Shown here one piece after another: positions 10,401-22,400 of a DNA stretch of 64,000 nucleotides. The notes under the pieces were generated by a model. It did no database searches. It was not told where the DNA came from and saw only the letters and a program-made list of their open reading frames with translations. Position 1 is the first letter of the stretch; every line of letters begins with the position of its first letter. Source of the stretch: Saussurea involucrata (lineage: Eukaryota; Streptophyta; Magnoliopsida; Asterales; Asteraceae); the NCBI GenBank assembly GCA_033807775.1, contig CM066326.1:95148873-95212872 (forward strand). The letters run 5' to 3'. The position numbers and the translations under genes were made by a program.

Positions 10401-13400
10401 AATAAACTGTCTCGTTGAGATCACCATGTAGGAAGGCATTTTGCACATCAAGTTGCCTGAGGGACCATTTCTGTGTTACGGCTAGGGATAGAACAACACG
10501 GATGGTGGTCGATTTGACCACGGGACTGAATGTCTCCTGATAATCGATGCCTCGTTGTTGCCGAAACCCTTTGGCGACTAGTCGTGCCTTGTAACGTTTT
10601 ATTGCCCCTGTTTGGTCCCATTTCAATTTGTATACCCATTTGCAATCAACGACGTTGGAATTCGGAACACGTGGCACTAGTGTCCATGTACCATTCTGCA
10701 TCAGCACCGAATACTCGTCAGCCATGGCACTACGCCACTGAGGATACTTGTTAGCAATAGTAAAGGTGGTCGGTTCGGTGTCAGGTGAAGGAAGTTGGGT
10801 ATGGTATGAAGAGGCATTGTAGGGTTTGGTCGGATTGGGATTGGGGCGTAGGTTGGGTGGTCGAGTACGGGTGGGTTGTTCGGTGGTAGAGGAGGGAGGG
10901 GGGGTAGGGGTGGGCTGAGGTGGTGGTTCGGTGACTTTGGAACGGCGGTGATAGGTCTGAATGATGGGTGGTTGGGTTGTGGGGTGGTCATTGGGGAGGG
11001 TGGTGGTAGGTGGTGTTTCGTGTGGGACAGATTGCATGGTGGGTATTGTTGAGGGTGTTGGTTCTGGTGGAGTAGGATGTGTATTAGGTTCAGTGGAGGG
11101 TGGATCGGTGGGTGGTAGGTCAGAATTGGGATAGGTGGAGACGTAGGGATTTGGTGTGGTTGGAGTAGGAATAGGTGTAGGAGATGTTTGGAAAGGAAAT
11201 GATTGTTCATTGAATCGAACATGACGGGCCACGTAAATACGATCAGACTGTGGGTCGTAACACCGATAGCCATGATGAGTGGTGCTGTAACCAAGGAACA
11301 CACAAGGTGTAGAACGGAAGTCCATTTTGTCTTTATTGTATGGACGGAGATGAGGGTAGCATTGGCATCCAAAAACCCGAAGAAAGGAAAAATCAGGTTT
11401 GTGCTTGAACACATGTTCAAAGGGTGAGGTGTTTGAGTTGGTTCTGGATGGCATTCGATTAATGAGATAGACTGCGGTGTCGAAAGCAAAATGCCAAAAC
11501 CGTTGTGGGACATGGGATTGAGCGAGCAAAGTAAGGCCGGTTTCAACAACATGACGGTGTCGTCGTTCAACGAACCCATTTTGCTCGCTTGTATATGGAC
11601 AGGAAAGGCGATGGTGATGCCGAGAGGTGAGAAGAATTGAGAGAGATTCCGAAACTCCCCTCCCTAGTCGGTTTGGACAGATTTTAGTTTGGTTTGAAAA
11701 TGCCTTTCAGCCATCGCAAGGAACCGTTTGAAAGTGGCATAAACATCAGACTTTAATTTTAAGGGAAAAATCCACATAAATCTGGAGTAATGATCAACAC
11801 ACTGCAGAAAATAATTGTGACCATCAAAAGAAGGAACAGGAGCGGGGGCCCATACATCACAGAAAACTAAATCCAAAATGTGCGAACTTTTATAAGTAGA
11901 TGGTAACAAATGAAGTTTGGACGATTTGCCAACAGAACATGAATCACAAAAAACACTAGCACACTTATGTTGTAAAGGTAAACTGTATTTAGATAACATG
12001 GACTTCAAAAGCTGTGGATGTGGATGTCCAAGTCTTTGGTGCCATGTAGTGGAAGAAGCACGAGCGGTGGAAAAGGACATTTTCTGAACGGGTTGAGTCT
12101 GATGAAGATGGAAGGAGTAGAGACCACCGTTACTTGGACCCGTGAGGAGGATAGTGTGGGTAAACTTGTCCTTCACAGCAAAGAAAGTAGAGTGAAATTC
12201 AAAATACACATGATTATCAAGACAAAAGTTTTGGACAGAAAGTAGGTTTTGTTTTATGTCAGGCACGTGTAGTATGTCTTTAAGGGAAAAGGTTTTGTTT
12301 GGTGAAGAAAGGTGTGAGGAACCAATGTGTAGGATGGGTAAACCCTTACCATTGCCAACATGAAGGTTGTCCTCACCGTAGTAGGCCTCAGAGTTGTCGA
12401 AGCTAGATAGGTCCGGTGCAACATGATGGCTAGAGCCAGTGTCCGGAAGCCAAGCTTGTGACCGGTATTCTGTAAAGTTGGCAGAAGGTGGCTGTCTCGA
12501 CCTCATAGTAGCAGGGTCGCGATTAGAGCAAAGAGACGGGATATGACCAATCCCATATCTGTTGCATGTGCCAAAAACTGTGTTTTGATTAGAAGCCCAA
12601 CTAAACTGATTACGGTTACCTCCTCCTTGACTTCTGTTGTTGTAGTTTCCTCGTCCACGTCTAGAGTCACGTCCACGGCCACGGTTATTCCCAGATCTGT
12701 TGGTGTAAAGGCTTGTGCAGGTTGTGCATTAACAGGCTGAACTGAAGACCAAGTTGTGACAGAAGCTGCTGAATAGCTGATCCGGTTGAGTAGACGAGAT
12801 AGCACCAGGAACCGATGTGTTAGGGTTGTTCGTGACAGTCGTGAATGCTTGAGGCGGAGAGAGGTCAGTTGCAGATTTCTTGATCATATAGTAATGGTCT
12901 GATAACAGGCCATGAAGCTCTGTAAAAGCAGTTGGGAATTGGCGACCAAGGAGTGTTGACTTCAGTCCATTGTATTCTTCTCTAAGGCCCGAGATAACTA
13001 GCATCACCAGATCTTTGTGACAAGTCTGTCACTGGTTCGCCTATATTCGCGAGAGCATTAGCGTATTCCTGAGCCCTAGTCAGGTATGCGGAGGAGGTTT
13101 CATCAGGCTTCATCTCTAGTTTGAGAAGCTGAGTTTTTAGGGTGTATTCCCTAGATGACGTGTGAGGAGCGTAAGCACGTTCGAGGGACAACCAAAGATC
13201 ACGAGAGGTAAGCCCTTGAACGTGTTGGAATGATGCCTCGGAGATTGTAGAAGTAATCAACATCCGTACGTGCGCATCATTGGAAGCCCATGCTGTGTAG
13301 TTAGGGTTTGGTTGTGGTGGCGCCACTGTGGTGGCTGCGGGATCGTTTCCAGAAGATGATGGGATAGTGATCGGTGGACAGGGAATGGTGCCATCAACAT

Positions 13401-16400
13401 AGCCGAACAGGTTGCTTGTGATCAGGAACGGTTGAACCATGGCCTTCCAATAGCCATAGTTGTTTGGTGATAAGGTGAAGCCGAACTTGTAGGAGTTATG
13501 GGTGGTTTTCTCGGTTGGAGTGAAGGCCATGATGGTTGTCATTGATAGACTGAAAGTGATCGGCAGCAGTAGGGTGAAGGGTGCGGCGAGTTAGGGTGTG
13601 AACAGTGTTTCGGCTTTGAATATGCGACGAGTTAGGGCTGCCTTGTGGTGGTAGAAGGTAGTGCGGCGGCTGTGATTTTAGGGTCGGCTCTGATACCAAG
13701 ATAAACTTGGTAATCAGTGTATTGTATTATTGTGTGAAACACGATTACAAACAAGGGTATATATAAGAGAGACATTTACACTCTAAACCCTCTAGTATAA
13801 ATATGTACATATATCACACTTAATTGTCAAACACTTACACAGATATATAAAAACAGAAAATAAGTAAAAGTAATAATAAATAAAAGTACAAGTTAAATTT
13901 ATTTTTTAAAGTCATCAATCTCTCACCAAAGTCTCACCAAAAACAGAAAGCAGTTGAGGCTTGCGCCTCAGCAGCGCCTCACGCCTCGAGGCACCGCCTC
14001 ACCGATTGAGGCTTAAGCCTCATCCAGGACCATGAGGCTTAAGCCTCAGGAGCGGTTTTGGACTGCCTCGCCTCGAGGCGGGCCTCGAGGCGTAAGCCTC
14101 AAACGATTTTGAAAACCATGAACACTTGTACCCTAGCCTACTAAAGTTGACTTATTGACTATAATACTTGGGGTGTAACAATACCCGCCCCCAAACTTTC
14201 ACCTTGTCCTCAAGGTGGAAAGAAATGAAAATTTTGATTCAACAATTTTACATCAACGATTGGTGGTGGTAGCGGTGGCGGCGGTGGTTCCTGATGAATG
14301 TCGCCTAACCAACCTCTCCTCTTTGCCAAATCCCCCCGTCGAAATCGAGCTTGGCATTTATGTAAATCGTTGTCTGATACCCTCCTGGATTTTGCTAATG
14401 TACCTAACACCCTCACGCCCATCGCCATTACACTCGGTGAGTCTGGTTCACCCACCCCTGTGGCTGCATTTTCGCCAATCAAAAAATTCGTGTTTTTCAA
14501 CCTCCTCAACACCTTTTCTTCAATCTCTAGTTTCGACTCAGTGTCTATTAACTTCCGATATTTCGCCACTTTTGTCTCCCCTTGTAACCTTAACGTGGAA
14601 ATCCAATTTCGCCAAAGAATCTACAGCCCATTTTCTGGTGATTTCCCTTCATTTATACTCCCAATGGATTTTTTATTTGCCCACCCACTTCCCATTTTAT
14701 TCCCAATTGACTTTCTTACTTCCCCATTATTAATTAGCACCATTAGCACCACTACCTTTTGTCCCTCTACACCTCCCAGCTTCATTATTTCAGGTGTAGA
14801 CAGGCCCATTATGGAATTTAAGGGCATGTGTTCATCTTGAACAACCTCCACATACACCCCTGGACTAATCCCTACTTGTTTAGAAGACCAGGTGCTAAAC
14901 GATACCTTGTTTACTCCCTTCTTGTTTTCTGCCATCTTCATAGTTTTGTACAACCTAGCAGTAGATTTCATTCTCACCTCTGTCATTGCCACATGAATCT
15001 GATCATTAACATATTTAATTCTGATTATTTCTCCAGCAGTGGTGCTGCCACGAATATCAATTTGCTCCCAATCAGGTGTTTCTCCTTCCCAACAGCCTTA
15101 AGTTTTCATGATACTCATCGGCGTTTTCATAGAAAATATAAAGAATTTCAAGAACCCCAACAACAATCACAAGAGCTTTCTCATCATTATCTCTCACCTC
15201 GGCTTGGCAATTGAGTAAATGGTTCGACTCAAAATCTGTCACAACTTCAGCCTTCGCCTCCATTTTCCCTCTCTTTTTCATCTTATTTAATTGATTCCCT
15301 TCATCGCCGATTAAAACATGACCGGAGAAGAGTTTGGATGATACGTACGTGGCCACTCAAGGCAATCGTTCACTATCCATGGGGGAATCTTCAACCCGTC
15401 TTCGATGATATGCCGATCAACCTCTTCCTTACATTTCACGTTATATTTTGTTGGGCCATACCTTAAACTGAACTGGATCATCCGATGGGTTGTTAGTGGA
15501 CTGGGCCGACCCTCATTGTAACCAAATCCCAATCAGAGTGGAACTTGTAAGTGAAGAAAACCTCATCGGCTAGGAATTATGAAACGGCTGTTGGTAAACG
15601 TCCGGTGGATCTGGATCGATGTCTGGATTTGGATGCAAACTGAATTCGTAGGGTTCTGCTCTCATTCCTTCCTCATTTTTGCCAGAAAATGGAGCCTTTG
15701 GGATTTCAAATTTTAGGGTTCTTGATTCATCTCCCAAGAGATTCGTGGTTACTTTTGATTGATGATGCATCATAACCCTCCATTCATTGATTTCAACTAT
15801 CAGGCCTTATCGATCTCCTCCAACTCAGGCAAATCTCTTATTTCCTCCTCTAAATCTCTTTCGCACGTCGTCTTCTCCTTCTCGTGTTCTTCACGATCTT
15901 CCCTCTTCTCTTTCTTCCACAATTCTTCTTTTAAGAACTCAAATTTGATTCCATTGAATTTAGGGTTTCCAACATCTTTTTGGTTGTTGAAGCCATGCTC
16001 CTCCTCAAGATATCCTGCTCTGATACCATTTGTTACACACTACGATATCAATTGCTAAATTTCTATTAGAATTGAGTGAATCAAGTGATTATCGAATGTA
16101 TCGAATGAACTTCGGCTTTCGAGAGGCCGAGAACTCTCCCAAGGCTTTCACCCAAAAACACACACACAAAATAAATCGATACCATCTCACAATCCCAACC
16201 CTCCTATTTATACTAACTGGTTCACCACCCTATTTGTACCCCAGCAGTTAACACTTGTACCCTAGCCTACTACAGTTGACTTATTGACTATAATACCCGG
16301 CACCAACTCCAACCATCTCAAAATGCTATGTGTATGCGAGTAGAAGACAGTCAACGCAAGGAAGACCGAGGGTCACCGTCAGGGGAAAAAAAACTCTTTC

Positions 16401-19400
16401 CACACCACTTCTACTCATTTCTTTTTTACCACACATTGACAGCAAAAACGAACTCCTAGTTGATGGGGGAGGTGGAGAGTCCTCATCAAAGAAAGAAAGA
16501 AAGAAAGGGAGGGTGGGGAGAGTAGTCGGCAGAGAGGTGTAGTCGCTGGTGGGAAGTAGGGAGTTAGGGAGCTGGAAGGTGGGAATGCATATTAATTTAT
16601 GTCTTAAAAACTAATGACATGTAATTTTAATTCATAAGAAAAAATGACACGTCATATTTTACTAGTTCCACATCATCATTTGTAGGTTATCAGGTAAACG
16701 AGTCCCTTAAATAAATAAAAAGTTTGTCTGAAACCCTAAAACGAATGTATTGAAAGTTGGTTTCCCAAAATAGGAATAAAGGCAAAGTTGGTTCCATTCT
16801 GATGCAATTTTCGCTTCTCAATACCACAAAAAAATTGGGAAACATCATTTCTTATATAGGTGTGCATATTAGAATTTGGACCTAACTTGGCAATTGTTGG
16901 TAATCAATCCCCATCCACCTTTCTGCTTGGTCTTTTGAAATGATTAACTTGGCAATTGTTGGTAACCAATCAACAGGAGACACATTTTACCTATGTAGCT
17001 GATTTAGCTGTTGATTAAGTGGCCTAAGCATGGATTTTCAACATTACATGCATATAAGATGTCCAAGTATTTGAAGTGTGCTGTTTCTGTTTGGGACATG
17101 GAAGTATTCAAACCCTTAAAACAACAAAAAATGATCCTAACTCCTACAAAAAGCAAGCCAAGCCGCACCCAATGAGTGCACACGGCATATATCCAGCCGT
17201 ACCTTCACCTGATTCACACTTGATGCAGATAGGGCACTCAGACTCAAGTACTGGTGCTTCCTAGGTCATAACTACAGCTTTAATATGTTTTACATGGAAG
17301 AAAGTCAGTTCACTTGGTTGGGTCTCCTTTTCTCTTCTCGGAAGTACCTGAGTAGATAACTTAGTTGGTCCAGTTCCACTAAAAAATATAGCCAAAAGAG
17401 GTGTGATTTCATGGTGATATGTGTCCTTAGGAATTTCGATAGCTAGGATTCAAGGTTAGAATCTCATACAGTTTTGCAGTGATACAATCAGCGCTCTGCA
17501 GTAAAGTTCTTCGAGAGCCAAGTCTCATTGTGCTTCCCATGTGTGTTCTCGAACCCTGAATGTAATTGCATAGAAAAAAGAAAGATGATAATCCATATAC
17601 ATCTCAAAACAAAAGCTTGTCAAAATATAAGTAAGCAGAAATACCTCTGGCATGAAAATTACTACAGGATTGGGTGCATGCTCTTCAAATTCAGTACTAT
17701 TTGCCCCTTTCCAGCCCAAGATCTAGATTAATTAATTAAATTAAAAATATATCATATTTGAACTAAAAGTTATGCGACTAATGGTAGGAAACAGATAATA
17801 CCAGTTATACTCCCTCCATCCCAAAATACAGTTTTAGAACCGTGTGATTATTACAATTTTTAATCAACTAAATGACAATTTTACCATTGATAATATAGAT
17901 TAACTAAATTCTCCATCTCATAAATAAGGGTAGAATTGGAAAGTAGGCACTTATCTTTTGAAAGTGGAAACTTTTTTTTTGAAAAAATGCTGACACTTAT
18001 TTTCCGGACAAACTAAAATAGAAATGTGCTTATTTTGGGACCGAAGGAGTATATATTTATAGAGAGACAACTTACAGATCTAGAAATCTCAATGACAGAT
18101 ATCTGCATTCCTAAACAAATGCCAAGATATGGAACTTTATTCTCTCGGGCATACTTGGCAGCTAGTATCATTCCCTTCACACCACGATCTCCAAATCCAC
18201 CAGGAATCAAAACGCATGCTGCATTCTGAATGAATATTAATATTTAGTTTCACACATAATAACCCAGTAATAAGAATTTTTAACCCATCCCTGACATAAA
18301 AATGTGTCTGACTAGTTTATTTAAAGCACAAGTTCAAGCACTAATAAGAGTTGAAAAATCTTGAGGCACTTGGTTATAAAATGGGAATGTAAATGGAAAT
18401 GTTGGGGATTATTAATAGCCTAATAGGTGTTCCCATTTGCAATGATAATACTTGGTAAATACTACACAACTATAATGATAATACTTGGTAAATACTTGAT
18501 ATTAATCTTTGTCAACACATCGTTAGGTAGCGCCACTAGTTTAAAATTTCTATTTCCAAGTCTTTTTTTACTAAATTAGATAACTATGGGAAAATCAAAT
18601 ATCCTAATTTATCTCATTTTTTCAATAATATTTTGTAAATCGTCGATTTTTTTATCAATTTCTCACCTTGAAATCATTGGTGATTTTACAATCTACATTT
18701 CAAATTAAATCGCATTTGCCTAAATCTCTTATGTGAACACGGACATCGATGTTTTTCATTGGTTCATATGTGAACAAGTGAATCCTAACTGATTCAGAAT
18801 TAAATCTCATTTGCCTAAATCTCATATGTGAACATGTGAATCCTAACTGATTCAGACTCAAATCTCATTTGCCTAAATCTCATATGTGAACACGAACATC
18901 GACGTTTTTCATTGGTTCATGAACATGTGAATCCTAACTGATTCAAAATTAAATCTAATTTGCCTAAATCTCATATGCGAACACGAACATCGATGTTTTT
19001 CATTGGTTCATATGTGAACATGTGAATCCTAACATAGCTTCACATGGGGATCTTAATCATAATTTGTAAGAGAATCAATTTAAAATTTATAACTGAGATT
19101 CTGAATCCGTTTAAGATTCTTATGTGAGCATGTGAATCCTAACATAGATTCACATGTGAATGTTAATCATAACTTGTACGTGAATCAATTAAAAATCACA
19201 CTTGACTAGAAATAGGTTAGTCAATTCATGAATAATCCTACCGAAGCACATATGAATGTCGTGATAAGAATTATGAGGTATTTAAAAGGAAATGGTAAAA
19301 ATGGTCTACTTTTCAAGAAAAAAATAGAAGTCTAAACGGATGCAAATTGGGCTGGAGATACCTCATATTGGCATTCTAGTGTTCTACCTTGCGGTATTGT

Positions 19401-22400
19401 ACCTATGTCACGAGGAGTAACCTAGTGAAATGGAAAAGTAAGAAGCAAGTTCTTGTATGAAGTAGTGTTGAGGCTAAAGTTAAAGTTCTATCTCTTGAAA
19501 TGTGTGATAAATGATTTGAAGTTAGGTAGCGAACCACCAATACGAATGATGTGTGATAATCAAGCAGCTATTAGCATTGCCAAGGATCTAGTTGATCATG
19601 ACCGAACCGAGCACATAGAGATTGACCGCCATTCAATTTCAAAGATTGAAAATGAACTCATACAACTTGCTACACACCTCGTCAACATCAAAATGCTCAT
19701 ATCTTGATAAATCCCTTCCAAGAGCGAGCTAGTCATGTATAGTTGTACAACCTAGCTCGAGGGGGAGTGCAGAATTATAACTAGCTAGTCCTATATGGAG
19801 TCTTTTGTTTAATTGGTTAAGTGCAAGATTTGAGCATTTCTGTTTTTATGTACCCCAATAAAATAGCACTATCTACTAATAGTATGAGGTTCCTAGAATA
19901 CAGAAAGTAGTTCTGATTTATTTTTCTCGCAAAAAGTTGCACACTATAACCACAAATAAACTCAGAGATATTAAGTTGTATTCGGAACGAAGTGATGATC
20001 AATGTGCATGATGAATATTCAAAACACGGAGTTGGTTGTCTTATAAAAATTTACCCTTAGTGTTTCCCAGGCCTTGGTATGAACTTCTGGTGTCTGCAAA
20101 AGAATACAAAGTTAAGAAGTAAATACTTAAATAAGGATTAAATAGAAGTATCTAGGCAACTCGCTAATGGATAAAGTAGGGCCTTCATACCAATTTGGCA
20201 CTTTCATCTTCAAGATCAGAAGCCGCAATCCATTCAATGGAGGGTTTCAACGAACATGCAATGCAGGCATGAAGAAGGGCCTACATTTCAAGTTTATAAA
20301 ACATCATTTGAATTCAGTATGAAGCCCATAGTTAACTCCAAAGAAACAAATGTCATATAGTTTAATCGTAGCAATGCAATCGTTTATCCTTATTCTGAAT
20401 AAACTAGAAGGGTACTCGCGCAATGCAGCGCGATATATCTTGATTTTAATGTTTTGTTTTACTTTTCATCATTGTCGATTTTATAAAACGGTTTGTGTAG
20501 TTTTGAGAAAATTATAATATTTTTTTTATAAACTTGTACAAAGAATTACGCTTTTTGAGGGGTTCATGATTTAAGGATTTGAAAGGGGTTAAGAGATAAG
20601 GATTAATTAGGTAACTAATAAGGATTAAAGAATAATGCTTTTTTTAGGGGTTTACCATTTGAGAATTTGTAGGGAGTTAGAGATAAGGACTAATTAAGTA
20701 ATTAGCATTAACAGTGGTACATAAAGCTACCACTAAGCTTCGTTAACTGTTTTTAAGAGATTTTAAGTAATCAGCATTAAATAGCTATACATAAAGCTTT
20801 ATGGATTGTTTTTAAGAGTTTTTCATAAATGCTTTATAATATAGTATAGATGATTATACCATGTGTGAATGACGTTTACAGTCCTGTCAAGAAAAAACAA
20901 AACTTCCCACGATATGCGGGAGGGCAATATGAAAAGATGCATACCAAGAGTTTAGATCTTAAAAGTGGAGCTAGTGATATCTAGACACACAATAATGTCA
21001 TAAAAATCGCTCCTAAATGGCTGCACACAACTAAAATAAAAATAATAATAATAATAACTCGTTATACAAAACTTACCAAGCCACAAAAAATAGAATGTTT
21101 GACATGGCAAGTAGTTCAAAAGAAGTCTTTGACTAATGATCAAATACCCAAAAGATTCCTAAATATGGCATATTTGAGAAGTAGACTTGAGGACCATAAC
21201 CAATCTCATCAACATCTTGTATTGATTGCTAATGGGCAAATATGTAAACTTGGATTTGAATCCTACATGACAAGAACTTTTTGTAACAGGCTGTAATTGT
21301 CTAACAATATCATGTACTCAAGCATAAACCTTGGGGACTACCATTCTATTTAAGGGGATGCAAACCTTAATGTACAAATATGGAAGGCAATAACTAATGA
21401 AAAATACTAAAATGATCTTATCGAAAATGAAAATAATTAAATAACCACAAATCAGTAACTACATCATGTAAACAAAACAAAACAATAAATTTCAACTACC
21501 AAACAAAACAAAATCTTTCTTTCCCATCCTTGTGTTCCTAGTCACACATCAATTAATATAGAACTAAGAGTATCATCTCAGATTCTGCATTATCACCAGA
21601 TATGCATTACATATCTCAGTGGAAAAATAAAGATACATCATCAGACCTAATAGCATTTCATGGAAGGCATAACATGCTTCTTCTGAAACTGAGTAGAGAG
21701 TTAAAATACACTAATAGTACCTTAACAACAGACAAATAGGAGTCTGTTAGGCCAACATATTTCCCAACCATTGCAATCTTCACCTGCATAGAGTATTTTT
21801 TTCAGAAGCTACATAAAATGATGCAAGGGAGGAGAATATTTGGGATGATACTAACAGAACTGGTGAGGTTGTCGAAAGTCTCTGCCCTATTAGTCCACTC
21901 TTGCAAATTTGGAGGTATGGAAACACTGAAACAAACAATATTATCAGATTTCCTGCAACCCTTGATCAAAATTCCACATATACCAAAGAAAAACAACTAA
22001 CTGACAATAGTAGGCTGTAAATAATCATAAACAATTTTTTCAAAGAGTATGTATTCTACATGGAATCAAAACTATAACATATTCCATTCCTTTAATTCAG
22101 TGAAGATAATGGAATGTGAAGGCAAGACACTTCTGAGGATATATAATTATAAGAAAGGTCTAGCAATACACATATAAAAGCTCACCTGAGTAGTGCTAGC
22201 TGTTTTAGGATTGCCTCGTGAGCATTTTGGTTCTAGGACAAAGCCAACAAAAAGTTAGAGATGATGTGAAAGATCTCCAAGGAATACAAGAAGTTGTTAA
22301 AGTTTACGCACCCGAAGTAGAAGAGGAACGTGCCAAATGTTCGGAACATCATGTATATTGAGAATATTAGCAGCCTGTTTGCAAAATAAATCAGGCAAGT

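Larger units (their letters stand above)
8547..14120. mobile_element. Non-autonomous hAT element rich in GAGGC/GCCTC, carrying a Copia insertion
   Basis: The ends are CATAGTTTTAAAAATC and the inverse of CATGGTTTTCAAAATC, flanked by a perfect 8-bp duplication AACACTTG (8539-8546 and 14121-14128). The other LTR of the host element (around 16240-16260) preserves the uninterrupted site with a single AACACTTG, which proves the insertion. Subterminal regions are packed with GAGGC/GCCTC inverted repeats; the middle is a CAGAAAATATAC-like low-complexity repeat. A second family member is at 27124-27814. Confidence 0.85.
8319..16296 (-). mobile_element. Non-autonomous LTR retroelement (LARD-like) inserted in the MULE
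   Basis: Two related LTRs start TGTTACACACTACGATATC: the left one at 8319-8546 plus 14129-14180 (split by the hAT insertion), the right one at 16031-16296. A primer-binding site TGGTATCAGAGC (16028-16017, minus strand) abuts the right LTR. A polypurine tract (14200-14184, minus strand), preceded by CTTGAGGACAAGGTG, abuts the left LTR; both features are gypsy-like. The right LTR lacks the last 13 bases present in the left one and no clean target duplication is seen. The 1.84-kb interior has no reverse transcriptase. Confidence 0.8.
7904..16814. mobile_element. MULE-type element in CTP synthase intron 18 (outer shell of a four-level nest)
   Basis: Long terminal inverted repeats of about 160 bp (7904-8064 and 16655-16814), starting G(G/C)GAAAATTGCATCA as in many plant Mutator-like elements. 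A perfect 9-bp target duplication, TTCTCAATA, lies at 7895-7903 and 16815-16823. Once the later insertion (8319-16296) is discounted, the original element was only about 0.9 kb with no transposase, so it is non-autonomous. The interior flanks (8066-8318, 16300-16650) are C/T-rich and G-rich with no recognisable gene. Confidence 0.88.

Noticed and set aside
10701..11579. 292-codon minus-strand ORF rich in Pro/His/Thr
   Set aside because: It is the alternative frame of the Copia 1 integrase-RT linker; the correct frame carries the recognised motifs.
21851..21859. GTTCTG at 21859 as donor of CTP synthase exon 12
   Set aside because: It would put exon 13 (VKIAMVGKYVG) out of frame; GTTAGT six bases or so further on keeps the frame.
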